From the NCBI RefSeq assembly GCF_026344005.1, contig NZ_JAPKNH010000001.1, positions 620,001 through 684,000 on the forward strand: a stretch of 64,000 nucleotides of DNA, in the 5' to 3' direction. This DNA is from Kaistia terrae (GTDB lineage: Bacteria > Pseudomonadota > Alphaproteobacteria > Rhizobiales > Kaistiaceae). The notes beneath the pieces are model-generated. The model ran no database searches, was not told the DNA's origin, and saw only the letters and a list, made by a program, of their open reading frames with translations. Of this stretch, positions 10,788-19,220 are shown in pieces. Numbering within the stretch: the first letter of the stretch is position 1; each line of letters begins with the position of its first letter. Made by a program: the position numbers and the translations under genes.

Positions 10788-11421
10788 CGACCGCCTCAAG
10801 GTCCGGGCGGACGCGATCGGCGGGCCGTTCTGTCTGGCGTCCAAGATGGATGAACCCGGCGACGCGCTCACCCGTCTGAACGCCAAGGATGGCGGCGGCT
10901 TCAGGGTCTCGTCCCGGCCATTTCAGCAGCCATTGCGTGGCATAGCCATGAGCAGAGGCTGCAAGGATGAGATTCATGCCGACGGCGCCTGAGCCGAGGA
11001 TCTGGTCCCATTCCGGAATCTTCGAGTTCGGGTCCGGACGGCTGACGACCACGACCGTTACGGGCGCGCGCATCATGTAGAGCGTCCACATATCGCTCTT
11101 CGAGGCATCGAGTCCCGGATTGCGTGCGGCATAGAGCGCGTCGAAGCGCTCGCCGGAGGACCTGCGAGCTTCAGCCTCAACGACAATGAAGCGCCAGGGT
11201 GCCAGGCGGCCATGATCGGGCGATCGCGCCGCAATCGAGAGGATGCGGTTGAGGTGCTCGGCCGGTATCGGCATCGGGTCGAACGCGCGCATGGGGACCG
11301 AGCGGCGCGTCTCGAGCTTGGCCAGCATGTTCGGCGATGCTTGCAGTTCGAACGCGTCGTCGTAGATGGGGACGGCAGACGTTGCCGGAGTGCCGTGATG
11401 GGCAGGGCCCTGATGATTCAT
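10768..11421 (-). CDS. nitroreductase family protein (YdjA-like)
   Basis: This protein of about 217 residues is an FMN-dependent NAD(P)H oxidoreductase. It has ETRRSVPMRAF near the N-terminus (FMN phosphate-binding Arg pair) and SPDHGRLAPWRFIVVE, the motif of the short YdjA/TdsD group. The C-terminal half contains the helix GSGAVGMNLILAASAHGY. The start at 11421 (MNHQGPAHH) was preferred to in-frame codons further up because the upstream residues are low-complexity Pro/Arg; a later Met before LAKLETRRS is also possible. Confidence 0.85.
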   Translation of the reverse strand: MNHQGPAHHGTPATSAVPIYDDAFELQASPNMLAKLETRRSVPMRAFDPMPIPAEHLNRILSIAARSPDHGRLAPWRFIVVEAEARRSSGERFDALYAARNPGLDASKSDMWTLYMMRAPVTVVVVSRPDPNSKIPEWDQILGSGAVGMNLILAASAHGYATQWLLKWPGRDPEAAAILGVQTGERVAGFIHLGRQTERPADRVRPDLEAVVTRWTG

Positions 11422-11675
11422 GGGGGCAGGCTTTCGTCTTCGGGGCGGTGACGTTGGAGAAATGCGCCCAGGAACGACGATTTGCAAGGGACGGGGGAGG
11501 GTGGAAAGCTGTCCTTTCAGCACAAGCGGGAGACGAATTTATCTCCCTGTTGCGCGCTTTCGACAGCATGCGAACAGAAATCGCCCATGTCCTTGGTCAA
11601 AACATGGGCGATCAGCCGGATCATCTCTTTGAGCGGAGTGGGGCCGCCCTGCGCCTCATGCTCCCGGGCGCTCCA

Positions 11676-12467
11676 TCAGGCCGCGCGGCCCGCCAGCGCC
11701 TGATCCGCGGTCAACGCCGTCTCCGGCGTCCCGGAAACGATCAGCTCCAGCACTTCCTGTTCGGTTGTGTGCTGGATGTAGCGGTCACCGACATTCTGGC
11801 CGCGCTTCATCACCATGATGCGGTCGCCGACCTCGAAGATGTCGGTCAGGCGGTGCGAGATGATGATCTGCGCCACGCCCTGGCGCTTCAACTCCGCCAT
11901 GGTTTCGAGCAGTCTCTCGGTCGCCATTACGGAAAGGTTGGCGGTCGGTTCATCCAGCACGACGACGCGCGGATTGAACGAGATGGCACGGGCGATGGCG
12001 ACGGATTGCTGACGGCCACCGGAAAGGCTCTCGACCTTCTGGAACACCGAATTGACGTCTACTTTCAGGCGCTTGAGCACCTGGTCTGCCTCGGCATACA
12101 TGCGCGGCCGGTCCACGAAGAGACCCTTCTTCGGCCAGCGGCCGAGGAAGATGTTCTGGGCGATGTCCATGTTCCCGCATAGCGCGAAGTCCTGGTAGAT
12201 CATCTCGATCCCCTCTTCGCGGCTTTCATGCGGGTTCTTGAAGTGCGTCGGCTTGCCCGAAACCAGCACATCGCCGGAATCGCGCTGATAGGCTCCCGTC
12301 ATTACCTTCATCAGCGTTGACTTGCCGGCGGAGTTATCGCCGACGAGCCCCAGGATTTCCCCCTCGCCAAGTGTGAGGTTGATGTCCTTGAGGGCCTGGA
12401 CGGGGCCGAATGCCTTGGAGATGTGACGCATCTCGATGATCGGCTTGGCAGCTTTGTTGTCTGACAT
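11676..12467 (-). CDS. sugar ABC transporter ATP-binding protein (single-domain, FrcA-like)
   Basis: This 263-residue ATPase of the carbohydrate uptake transporter 2 class has Walker A GDNSAGKST (Asn-Ser in place of the usual Gly-Ala), signature LSGGRQQSVAIARA and Walker B VVVLDEPTANL. Unlike RbsA/XylG it has one nucleotide-binding domain, as in rhizobial FrcA. It starts 8 bp after the permease stop and ends the operon order binding protein, permease, ATPase, matching frcBCA. The substrate is probably a pentose or hexose. Confidence 0.9.
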   Translation of the reverse strand: MSDNKAAKPIIEMRHISKAFGPVQALKDINLTLGEGEILGLVGDNSAGKSTLMKVMTGAYQRDSGDVLVSGKPTHFKNPHESREEGIEMIYQDFALCGNMDIAQNIFLGRWPKKGLFVDRPRMYAEADQVLKRLKVDVNSVFQKVESLSGGRQQSVAIARAISFNPRVVVLDEPTANLSVMATERLLETMAELKRQGVAQIIISHRLTDIFEVGDRIMVMKRGQNVGDRYIQHTTEQEVLELIVSGTPETALTADQALAGRAA

Positions 12468-12475
12468 GGGCGTTC

Positions 12476-14758
12476 TCAGATGTGAGCTGTTTCGGGGGCG
12501 GCCCCGGATTTTCGGGAAAAGCGGCGACGGATCGAACCGGCCAGGTCGCCCTGGCGGAACCAGATGTCGCCGACGACGGCAACGACAAGGATCAGGCCGA
12601 TGAAGACGTTGACCCAATGCTGCGGCATCACGAAGGACTGGCCGTTGCCGAGGATCAATTGCAGCGACAACAGCGCCCGGATCAGCGCGATCACCGCGGC
12701 GCCGGCCAGTGCGCCGAGTACCGTGCCATAACCGCCGAAGATCGAGCCGCCGCCGATGATGACCGCGGCGATGGCGTCGAGTTCGCGAAGCTGGCCCGCC
12801 GAGGGATTGAACGAGCGCAGGAAGGCGACATAGACGACGCCGGCGCAGGCGGCGCAAAGAGCTGAGAACACAAGGCTTATCGCCCGAACCCGGGCGGTGT
12901 TGATGCCGGCGTAATCAGCGGCGCGGCGGTTGCCGCCGGTCGCGTAGACCATCTGTCCGAACGGTGTCTTGGCCAGCACGATGCCGGCAAGGATCGCGAC
13001 GACGACCATGAAGATCGTCTGCACGCTGAGCGCTGCGGCGATGTCGTAGAACAGCGTTCCCTTGCCCGGTGCCACGCCAAAATAGGCGAGGGCGTCGATC
13101 AGCTTGCGGCCGAGCAGGTTGTACGCCTCCGGAAACGAGGATAGCTGTCGCCCCGCCGTCAGCCAGGCGCCGATGCCGCGCGCCATGTAGAACATGCCGA
13201 GTGTCGCGACGAAGGCCGGCAAACCGAAGCTAACTGTTAGCAATGCGTTAACCCCGCCGGCCGCAGCACCCGCGATCAGGGCGATGAAAACGGCCTGCCA
13301 GGGATCGAAGCCCATCTGCTTCATCAGGAAGGCGCAGGTGGCGGCTGAAAGCGCCAGCACCGAGCCGACCGAGAGGTCGATATCGCCATTGGCGATGACA
13401 TAGGTCATGCCGATGGAGAGCAGGCCGACCTCGGTGAATGACAGCATCAGGTTGAAGGTGTTGTCGAGCGAGCCCCAGAAATCGGGCCGCAGATAGAGAC
13501 CCGCGCACCAGAGCACGACGGCGAGAAGGATCGCCGCGGCATCGCGCCGGGCGAGGAAATGGCCGATCGGGCCGCGCGCCCGCATCGAGCGGTCGGAGGC
13601 GGAGGATCCCTTGGTCTGCGCACCCTCGATGGCGACACCGCCGATCTCGATGATCGGAGGAAGCGGACGTCCTCGAACGCGGGCCCAGAGGCGTGGAAAA
13701 ACGTTGCGGCGGATGATCCAGGGCTCGATCAGCACCGAGATCAGCAGGATCAGACCCAGGAAGGCCGGTACCGCACCGGGCGGCAGCTGCGCCATGCCCT
13801 GCACCTGCATCTCGACCTGGCCAACCTTGACCGTCCGGGTCATGGGGATGCCTTCGCGCAGCACCTTGTCGATCAGCGTGACGAGGATGGCGCCAAGCGC
13901 GCCACCGAGCAACCGACCGCGACCGCCGAGGATTGAGGCGCCGCCGACGATGACGGCGGCGATGACGATCAGTTCGGCGCCCTGGCCATATTGCGAGGTG
14001 ATGCCCTTGTCCTGCGCGACCGCCATAAGGCCGGCCAGGGTCGCGGCGAGCGAAGAGAGCACATAGGCGCGCATGCGGACGCGGCGGGTCGGGATGCCGG
14101 CATAGATCGCGGCCATCTCGTTGCCGCCGGTCGCGTAGGTCTCGTAGCCCCAGCGCGTCTTGGCCAGCACATACATGCCGACAAGCGTCACCAGGGCGAA
14201 GATCAGGATCTGGTTGTTGAAGCCAAAGGCGTTGGTCTCGCCGATCTGGAAGAACCAGGGCGCTATCAACGCCTTCTCGCTGTAGGAGACGGTCTTGCCG
14301 CCCGTTAGCCCCAGCACGAAGCCGCGACCGATGAACAGCATGGTCAGCGTCATGATGAAGGACGGCACGCGCAGAACCGTGACGAAGAAGCCGTTCAACA
14401 AGCCGACCGCCAGGCCGACCAGAATTGCGGCGACAAGCGACGGCACGATGCCAAGGTCGTAGTAGGACGTGGAAAAGGCGAGCGAGAAAACCGTCGCCAC
14501 AAGACCGAAGGTCGAGCCTACGGAAAGGTCGAGATCCTTGTTGATGATCACGAAGGTCATCCCGGCGGCCATCACGCCGTAGCGGGCCGTGTCGCGCAGG
14601 ATCGCCGAGATCGCGTCGGTCTGGCCGAAGAATTTCGGGTTGATGAAGACGCCCGCGATATAGAGCAGCACCATGAAGACCAGCAGGCCGACTTCCCAGC
14701 CTCCGATCAATTCAAGCGGCAGTCGTCTGCGGGGCGGGGCAAGGGTCGTCGAGGTCAT
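12476..14758 (-). CDS. double-length sugar ABC permease (two fused RbsC/FrcC-type domains)
   Basis: This membrane protein of about 760 residues contains two complete BPD_transp_2 permease domains in one chain (about residues 15-330 and 400-740). Each has its own copy of the coupling motif: AAIYAGIPTRRVRMRAY in the first half, AADYAGINTARVRAISL in the second. The usual RbsC/FrcC is about 320-360 residues and acts as a homodimer, so this gene encodes a covalent pseudo-heterodimer. The start is MTSTTLAPP at 14758 or the ATG 9 bp upstream. No frameshift or leftover ribosome site was seen at the linker. Confidence 0.9.
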   Translation of the reverse strand: MTSTTLAPPRRRLPLELIGGWEVGLLVFMVLLYIAGVFINPKFFGQTDAISAILRDTARYGVMAAGMTFVIINKDLDLSVGSTFGLVATVFSLAFSTSYYDLGIVPSLVAAILVGLAVGLLNGFFVTVLRVPSFIMTLTMLFIGRGFVLGLTGGKTVSYSEKALIAPWFFQIGETNAFGFNNQILIFALVTLVGMYVLAKTRWGYETYATGGNEMAAIYAGIPTRRVRMRAYVLSSLAATLAGLMAVAQDKGITSQYGQGAELIVIAAVIVGGASILGGRGRLLGGALGAILVTLIDKVLREGIPMTRTVKVGQVEMQVQGMAQLPPGAVPAFLGLILLISVLIEPWIIRRNVFPRLWARVRGRPLPPIIEIGGVAIEGAQTKGSSASDRSMRARGPIGHFLARRDAAAILLAVVLWCAGLYLRPDFWGSLDNTFNLMLSFTEVGLLSIGMTYVIANGDIDLSVGSVLALSAATCAFLMKQMGFDPWQAVFIALIAGAAAGGVNALLTVSFGLPAFVATLGMFYMARGIGAWLTAGRQLSSFPEAYNLLGRKLIDALAYFGVAPGKGTLFYDIAAALSVQTIFMVVVAILAGIVLAKTPFGQMVYATGGNRRAADYAGINTARVRAISLVFSALCAACAGVVYVAFLRSFNPSAGQLRELDAIAAVIIGGGSIFGGYGTVLGALAGAAVIALIRALLSLQLILGNGQSFVMPQHWVNVFIGLILVVAVVGDIWFRQGDLAGSIRRRFSRKSGAAPETAHI

Positions 14759-14920
14759 GCTCTGCATCTTTGCGTCGAAGCGGGCCTTCAGGCTCAGCGA
14801 ACCCCGGGGCTCCAAGGCGCGAAACGTATCTCCGTCCCGGTTGGCGTGAGGCCAGCCAGGACGGAGAGAGCGTCGCGTCATCCGCCAGCACGTCGCGAGG
14901 AAAGGCTGGCGGAATGCGGC

Positions 14921-16003
14921 TTAGTTTTCGAAGCGCTTGCCGACCAGGTCGACCGTGTCCTTCGTCACGAGCTGCGCGCTCGTGTCGAGATTGGCGGCGG
15001 AAACGCCGCGGTCGATCTGGAGATAGAGCTGGGCGACGGGCCAGAAGCCCTGCAGGAACGGCTGCTGGCCGAGCGAGCCGGTGAGCGCGCCGGTGCGGAT
15101 CTGTTCCTGCTGCTTCGGACCGAGGTCGAAGCCGAAGGCGCAGACCTTGCCGTTGAGCTTCAGCTGGGCGACAGCGTCGCCGAGTGCAGGCGTCACGAAG
15201 CCATTGGCCGCGAAGGCGCCGACGACATCGCCGCGCGACTCGATCAGCGAGACGACGGAGTTGGTGATGTCGTCCTTGTTGACGTCGATGCCGATATTCT
15301 CCGGACCGGCGTCGATCTTGAAGTCGGCGAGGCGGCCGGCATCATTCAGGACCTTGACCGCGGCCTCGAACGCAGCGGTAACGCGGCGGTTCACTTCCTC
15401 GTTGCCGAGCGTCGTCGTCGACGGGAAAATGATCGAGCCGCCCTTGGCGCCCGAGTCGATGATGCACTTGGCGAGCGCTTCGCCGCCGATGCCGGCTGCC
15501 GACGAGAGCTGGCCGGTGTGGCTGATCTGCGAGCGGTTGGCGATCTTCGGATCGAACGAGTTGGTCGTCGCGACCGGGATGCCGTTGGCGAAGGCCTTCT
15601 TGACGATGTCGTCATAGGCGCCCGACTGCGGCGTCGTCATGATGAGGCCGTCGATCGTCGGATCGTTGATGACCTGGTTCAGGATTTCGATTTCGCGCGG
15701 AATGTCATCGACGGGGGCTTCGGAACCGAGCTTGATCAGGTTGATTCCAAAGGCGTCGGCCGCGACCTGCGCGCCCACATAGGTCGGATCAAAGAAGCCG
15801 TTGCCGGCGGTGTGCGTGACAATGGCAAAGGTCAGCTTGCCGTCTTTGGAATGGAAGTCCTTGGTGGTCGGAGCTTCCTTGGCGGCGTCCTCGAACGAAA
15901 AACCACCGACAGCCTTGCCGAGGCTGCCGCCCTGGGCGTGTGCCAGCGTGGCGATCAGCGATACCGATGCGCCGAGCGCGAGCGTCTTCAGAATCTGCTT
16001 CAT
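14921..16003 (-). CDS. sugar ABC transporter periplasmic binding protein (ribose/fructose type)
   Basis: This 360-residue protein begins with a classic signal peptide (residues 1-23, ending in AHA-Q), followed by a Peripla_BP_4 fold. DGLIMTTPQSGAYDDIVKKA lies in the first lobe and VCAFGFDLGPKQQEQIRTG in the second. GGGAGGAT lies 6 bp before the ATG at 16003, which selects this start over in-frame codons upstream. The 340 bp upstream are AT-rich and should hold the operon promoter. It is the first gene of the sugar importer. Confidence 0.93.
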   Translation of the reverse strand: MKQILKTLALGASVSLIATLAHAQGGSLGKAVGGFSFEDAAKEAPTTKDFHSKDGKLTFAIVTHTAGNGFFDPTYVGAQVAADAFGINLIKLGSEAPVDDIPREIEILNQVINDPTIDGLIMTTPQSGAYDDIVKKAFANGIPVATTNSFDPKIANRSQISHTGQLSSAAGIGGEALAKCIIDSGAKGGSIIFPSTTTLGNEEVNRRVTAAFEAAVKVLNDAGRLADFKIDAGPENIGIDVNKDDITNSVVSLIESRGDVVGAFAANGFVTPALGDAVAQLKLNGKVCAFGFDLGPKQQEQIRTGALTGSLGQQPFLQGFWPVAQLYLQIDRGVSAANLDTSAQLVTKDTVDLVGKRFEN

Positions 16004-16364
16004 AACTATCCTCCCAAATAGCCATCTCGGGACGCCAAGCGTCGGCTCGAGATGGCGGCAGCATAGGCAAGGCGTTTTAGGCCCGCAACGGGCAGATGAC
16101 GCAAGTTGCCTTGAATATGAGGTTCGCACCTCACGCTTTAACCGAGGCGACGGGATAGGTCGCTCGTGATGCTGCGCCGCAATATTGTTAACTAGCTAGA
16201 ATATTGGGGTAATTTAAACTTGCTGCAATGCAGGATTGCCTTAGGGAAGGCGCGCGTCATTCCAAAAGATTGTTTGGATTCTCGTGCGTCGCGGGGCCGG
16301 GTTGCGACAGCAGGCGCTCCGGCGAGGCGAAGAGACGTGTCCGGCACGCATGTCGCGCATCCGA

Positions 16365-17168
16365 TCAGGGCAGGGCGTCGGGATCGCCGGAAAACTCGCT
16401 ACTGGAAAACGTGCCGCCCTGAGTCAATTCCGCAATCGGGTCGTCGGTTGTCTTCCCTATATGCGTTTCGATGAAGCGGTCGGCGCTGTCCGCCGGCCGA
16501 TAGCCCAGTCGCTCGGCATTGCTGTTGTCCCAGAACGAGCGGGAATTGTCGGAGACGCCATAGACGATCTCGTACGTGTAGTCGGCCGTGAGGCCGACTT
16601 CCACCATCCGGCCAAGGTCGGCGAACGACATCCACGTCGACAATTGCCGCGCGTCCGCCGGTTCGGCAAAAGACGAGCCGATGCGGATACAGAGCGCCGA
16701 AACGCCGTGCTTGTAGGCATAGAGCGCCGCGAGATCCTCGCCGAACGCCTTGGAGAGGCCATAGCGGCCGTCCGGCGCAGCCATCGCGCGATGATCGATC
16801 GTCGTGCTGCGGCGATGCATGCCGATGGCATGGTTCGAACTTGCGAAGACGATGCGGCGGACGCCGGCCAGCCGGGCTCCCTCCCAGAGGTTGATCGCAC
16901 CGGCGATGTTCGCGGCGAGGACCTTGTCCCAACCGGCCTCCGTGGCCTGGCCGCCGAAATGCAGGATTGCATCGACGTCGCGGCAAAGCTCGGCCACGGC
17001 ACTCGCGTCGGCGAGATCGCAGCGCACGACCTCTTCGCCGGGACCGGCCGGAGCCATTTCGGCGAGATCCGAAAGCCGTAGCGTTGGAAAGCGGCCGGCG
17101 AGTCGCGTCCGCAACTCGCGGCCGAGATTGCCGGCGGCGCCGGTCAGCAGAACGCGTTGATAGGGCAT
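16365..17168 (-). CDS. udh: uronate dehydrogenase
   Basis: This 267-residue short-chain (extended) dehydrogenase has the NAD-binding glycine motif TGAAGNLG at residues 9-16 and catalytic Tyr136 and Lys140 in GRYGLSK. The segments FASSNHAIG, RIGSSF and SFWDNSNAERLGY are typical of uronate dehydrogenases. Udh oxidises galacturonate or glucuronate to the aldaro-lactone, opening the oxidative hexuronate route known in Agrobacterium. It lies downstream of the sugar importer, on the same strand but 360 bp beyond the binding-protein start, and divergent from an SMP-30 lactonase. Those neighbours support the assignment. Confidence 0.85.
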   Translation of the reverse strand: MPYQRVLLTGAAGNLGRELRTRLAGRFPTLRLSDLAEMAPAGPGEEVVRCDLADASAVAELCRDVDAILHFGGQATEAGWDKVLAANIAGAINLWEGARLAGVRRIVFASSNHAIGMHRRSTTIDHRAMAAPDGRYGLSKAFGEDLAALYAYKHGVSALCIRIGSSFAEPADARQLSTWMSFADLGRMVEVGLTADYTYEIVYGVSDNSRSFWDNSNAERLGYRPADSADRFIETHIGKTTDDPIAELTQGGTFSSSEFSGDPDALP

Positions 17169-17573
17169 GTTTCGCTCCGCTGAGGTGGCAGTCGCCGTTA
17201 TCCTAGGGCCTGGGCGCTTGCCTGCTCAAGCCTTGCCATGCGCGACGCTGGCCGCCAGCACGGTGAGTCGTCGAGATTGCTCAGGAAGGGCGGCATGGTC
17301 CTGTCTCAAGCGGATGAAGTGTGCGCGCGAGAGGCGGGGATGACGGCATCTGTCTTCATCAGAAGGCTCCGACTGCAATCTGTAATTTTACCTTACCTAT
17401 TTTGAGCCGATTCGGCGATTGAAATGCGCCATTTGGCCTAATTTTACGGCGTCGTTGAGAGTTGGTGTGACAAATTAAGCCGTCCCCCCAGGCTTGAAAA
17501 GGTCACTGGCCCGCGGTCGACGCGTGGCGGCGGACATGCCATGTTGCGCCAGCGCAATCATCTGGAGACATCC
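17169..17573. promoter_or_regulatory. divergent udh / SMP-30 intergenic region
   Basis: No gene is seen in these 405 bases. An AT-rich patch at 17375-17475 contains TAATTTTAC twice, at 17383-17391 and 17439-17447, which could be regulator half-sites or promoter elements for the two divergent genes. GGAG lies 7 bp before the SMP-30 start codon. Confidence 0.4.
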
Positions 17574-18458
17574 ATGACCGATCTCGGCCTTCGCCCGCTC
17601 GTTCCGACCCTGCATCAGTTGGCCGAGAGCGCCGTCTTTGACGATCGCAATAACCGGTTGCTCTATTGCGACATCCCCGACAAGGCGATCCACGCCGTTG
17701 ATCTCGCGACCGGTGACGCCAAGGTCTGGCGCTTCCCGACGGTCGTCGGGTCGTTCGGACTGACCGAAAGCGGTCGTTTCGTGGTCGCTCTGCGTGATAG
17801 CGTCGTGCTGTTCGATCCGGAAACGGGCGAGAGCGAGACGCTGGCCGAGATCGAGGCCGACCTTCCCGAGACACGCCTCAACGACGGCAAGGTCGGACCG
17901 GATGGTTGCTTCTGGGTAGGCACGATGGACGAACGGCCGGATCGCCAGCCGATCGGCGCGCTCTACCGCGTCGATGCGAGCGGCAAGGTCGAGCGCAAGA
18001 TCGATGGGCTGATGGTTTCGAACGGCCTGGCCTTCAGCCCGGACGGCCGGACGATGTTCCATTCCGATTCGCGCGGCCCCTGGATCGATCGTTGGGCATT
18101 CGACCCCGCCACAGGCGAGATCAGCGATCGCAAGCGTATCGCCGTGCTCGACGATTCCATTGGAAGGCCGGATGGCGGCGCGACCGATGCCGAGGGCAAC
18201 TATTGGAGCGCCGGCGTCTCGGGCGCCAAGCTGAACTGCTTCTCGCCGGAAGGCGAATTGCTGGCGAGCTATGACGTTCCCGCCGCCGCGCCGACCATGC
18301 CCGCCTTTGGCGGTCCCGACATGAAGACCCTGTTCCTGACCAGCCTGCGAGATGGCCGGACGGAAGAGCAGCTGCAGCGCTGGCCGTTGACGGGTTCGGT
18401 GTTCATCGGCACGTCGCCGGTGGCCGGCTCGCCGGTCTCGCGCTTCCGCGACGTCTGA
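17574..18458 (+). CDS. SMP-30/gluconolactonase/LRE family lactonase
   Basis: This 294-residue six-bladed beta-propeller is predicted to hydrolyse a sugar-acid lactone using a divalent metal. Family landmarks are LLYCDIPDKAIHAVD in blade 1, the metal-ligand region SNGLAFSPDGRTMFHSDS around residues 143-160, and IGRPDGGATDAEGNYWSA. The ATG at 17574 is preceded by GGAG at good spacing. Divergent from udh, it plausibly opens the galactaro- or glucarolactone made by Udh, but the substrate is inferred from this context only. Confidence 0.85.
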   Translation: MTDLGLRPLVPTLHQLAESAVFDDRNNRLLYCDIPDKAIHAVDLATGDAKVWRFPTVVGSFGLTESGRFVVALRDSVVLFDPETGESETLAEIEADLPETRLNDGKVGPDGCFWVGTMDERPDRQPIGALYRVDASGKVERKIDGLMVSNGLAFSPDGRTMFHSDSRGPWIDRWAFDPATGEISDRKRIAVLDDSIGRPDGGATDAEGNYWSAGVSGAKLNCFSPEGELLASYDVPAAAPTMPAFGGPDMKTLFLTSLRDGRTEEQLQRWPLTGSVFIGTSPVAGSPVSRFRDV

Positions 18459-18467
18459 TTATCTCCA

Positions 18468-18492
18468 AGGGAGGGGCCTTTGCCTCTCCCTA
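18468..18492 (+). terminator. hairpin after the SMP-30 gene
   Basis: GGGAGGGGC and GCCTCTCCC pair around CTTT with one G-T pair, 9 bp after the stop codon. There is no clear T-run, so it may act as a weak or factor-dependent terminator. Confidence 0.45.
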
Positions 18493-18525
18493 ACGAGGTC
18501 TTCGCCCAAAAAGCCGCAGCCACAA

Positions 18526-18671
18526 TCCTGAGGTGCCCGGCGCAGCCGGGCCTCGAAGGAGGATTCGGGAGGCTCGCTGGCGTGGCTGCGCCCTAGCACG
18601 AGCGTCCCGCGCTAGTGCCTTGAATCTACTGGACCCTCCTTCGAGGCTTCGCTGCGCGAAGCACCTCAGGA
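18526..18671. repeat. inverted pair of REP/RIME-like palindromic units
   Basis: Two 37-bp units face each other at 18526-18562 and 18635-18671. Their outer parts are identical (TCCTGAGGTGC and GCCTCGAAGGAGG, inverted in the second copy). Each has an inner hairpin of different sequence: CCCGGC-GCA-GCCGGG in the left unit and CTTCGC-TGC-GCGAAG in the right. Conserved flanks with compensating stem changes are what dispersed palindromic elements of Rhizobiales show. They lie between the SMP-30 gene and the thioesterase gene. Confidence 0.75.
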
Positions 18672-18719
18672 TGATGGTGGAGATTGGGCGATCCCTCCGG
18701 GTCTCTGCCTCTATGGCGC

Positions 18720-19127
18720 TTACTCTTCTTCGGGTGGCAGCGGCCGCGACTTGCGGGTCGCGTCGATCGCCACGAAGGTAAAGGTCGCTTCCGTCACCTT
18801 GGTGACGTCGTTGCTCTCGCGGTTGCGCCGCCAGGCCTCGACGAAGACCCGCATCGATGACCGTCCGGTCGAGAGGATGCGGCCGTAGATGGTGACTTCG
18901 TCGCCGACGAAGACCGGGCTCAGAAACGACATTCCATCCACCGACGCCGTCACGGTCCGGCCGCGCGCGCGCCGGGTTGCGATCGTGCTCGCGCCCAGAT
19001 CCATCTGCGACATCAGCCAGCCGCCGAAAATGTCGCCGGCCGGATTGGTGTCGTGCGGCATCGCGATGGTGCGGATGACCGGAATGGTGGTCTGGTGGGG
19101 AAAATCCGGCGCGTTCTGGGCGGTCAT
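18720..19127 (-). CDS. acyl-CoA thioesterase, hotdog fold (YciA-like)
   Basis: This 135-residue protein is a single hotdog domain. The motif HDTNPAGDIFGGWLMSQMD (about residues 25-43) carries the catalytic Asp of the YciA/BACH group, and FVGDEVTIYGRI forms the central strand. It hydrolyses acyl-CoA thioesters to free acid and CoA; chain-length preference is unknown. It lies convergent with the SMP-30 gene across the palindromic units, and the last residues form an acidic tail. Confidence 0.9.
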   Translation of the reverse strand: MTAQNAPDFPHQTTIPVIRTIAMPHDTNPAGDIFGGWLMSQMDLGASTIATRRARGRTVTASVDGMSFLSPVFVGDEVTIYGRILSTGRSSMRVFVEAWRRNRESNDVTKVTEATFTFVAIDATRKSRPLPPEEE

Positions 19128-19170
19128 GGCAATTCCTGAGGCTGGCGATCGGCTGGCGGGTCGGCGTGAA

Positions 19171-19198
19171 ACGAAACGGGGCGCCCGAAGGCGCCCCG
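19171..19198 (-). terminator. rho-independent terminator of glnA
   Basis: Read on the minus strand, CGGGGCGCC and GGCGCCCCG form a 9-bp stem around a TTCG tetraloop, followed by TTTCGTTT, 22 bp after the glnA stop. It ends the glnB-glnA unit. Confidence 0.85.
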
Positions 19199-19220
19199 CT
19201 GATAGTGCATCCTGATTCGG

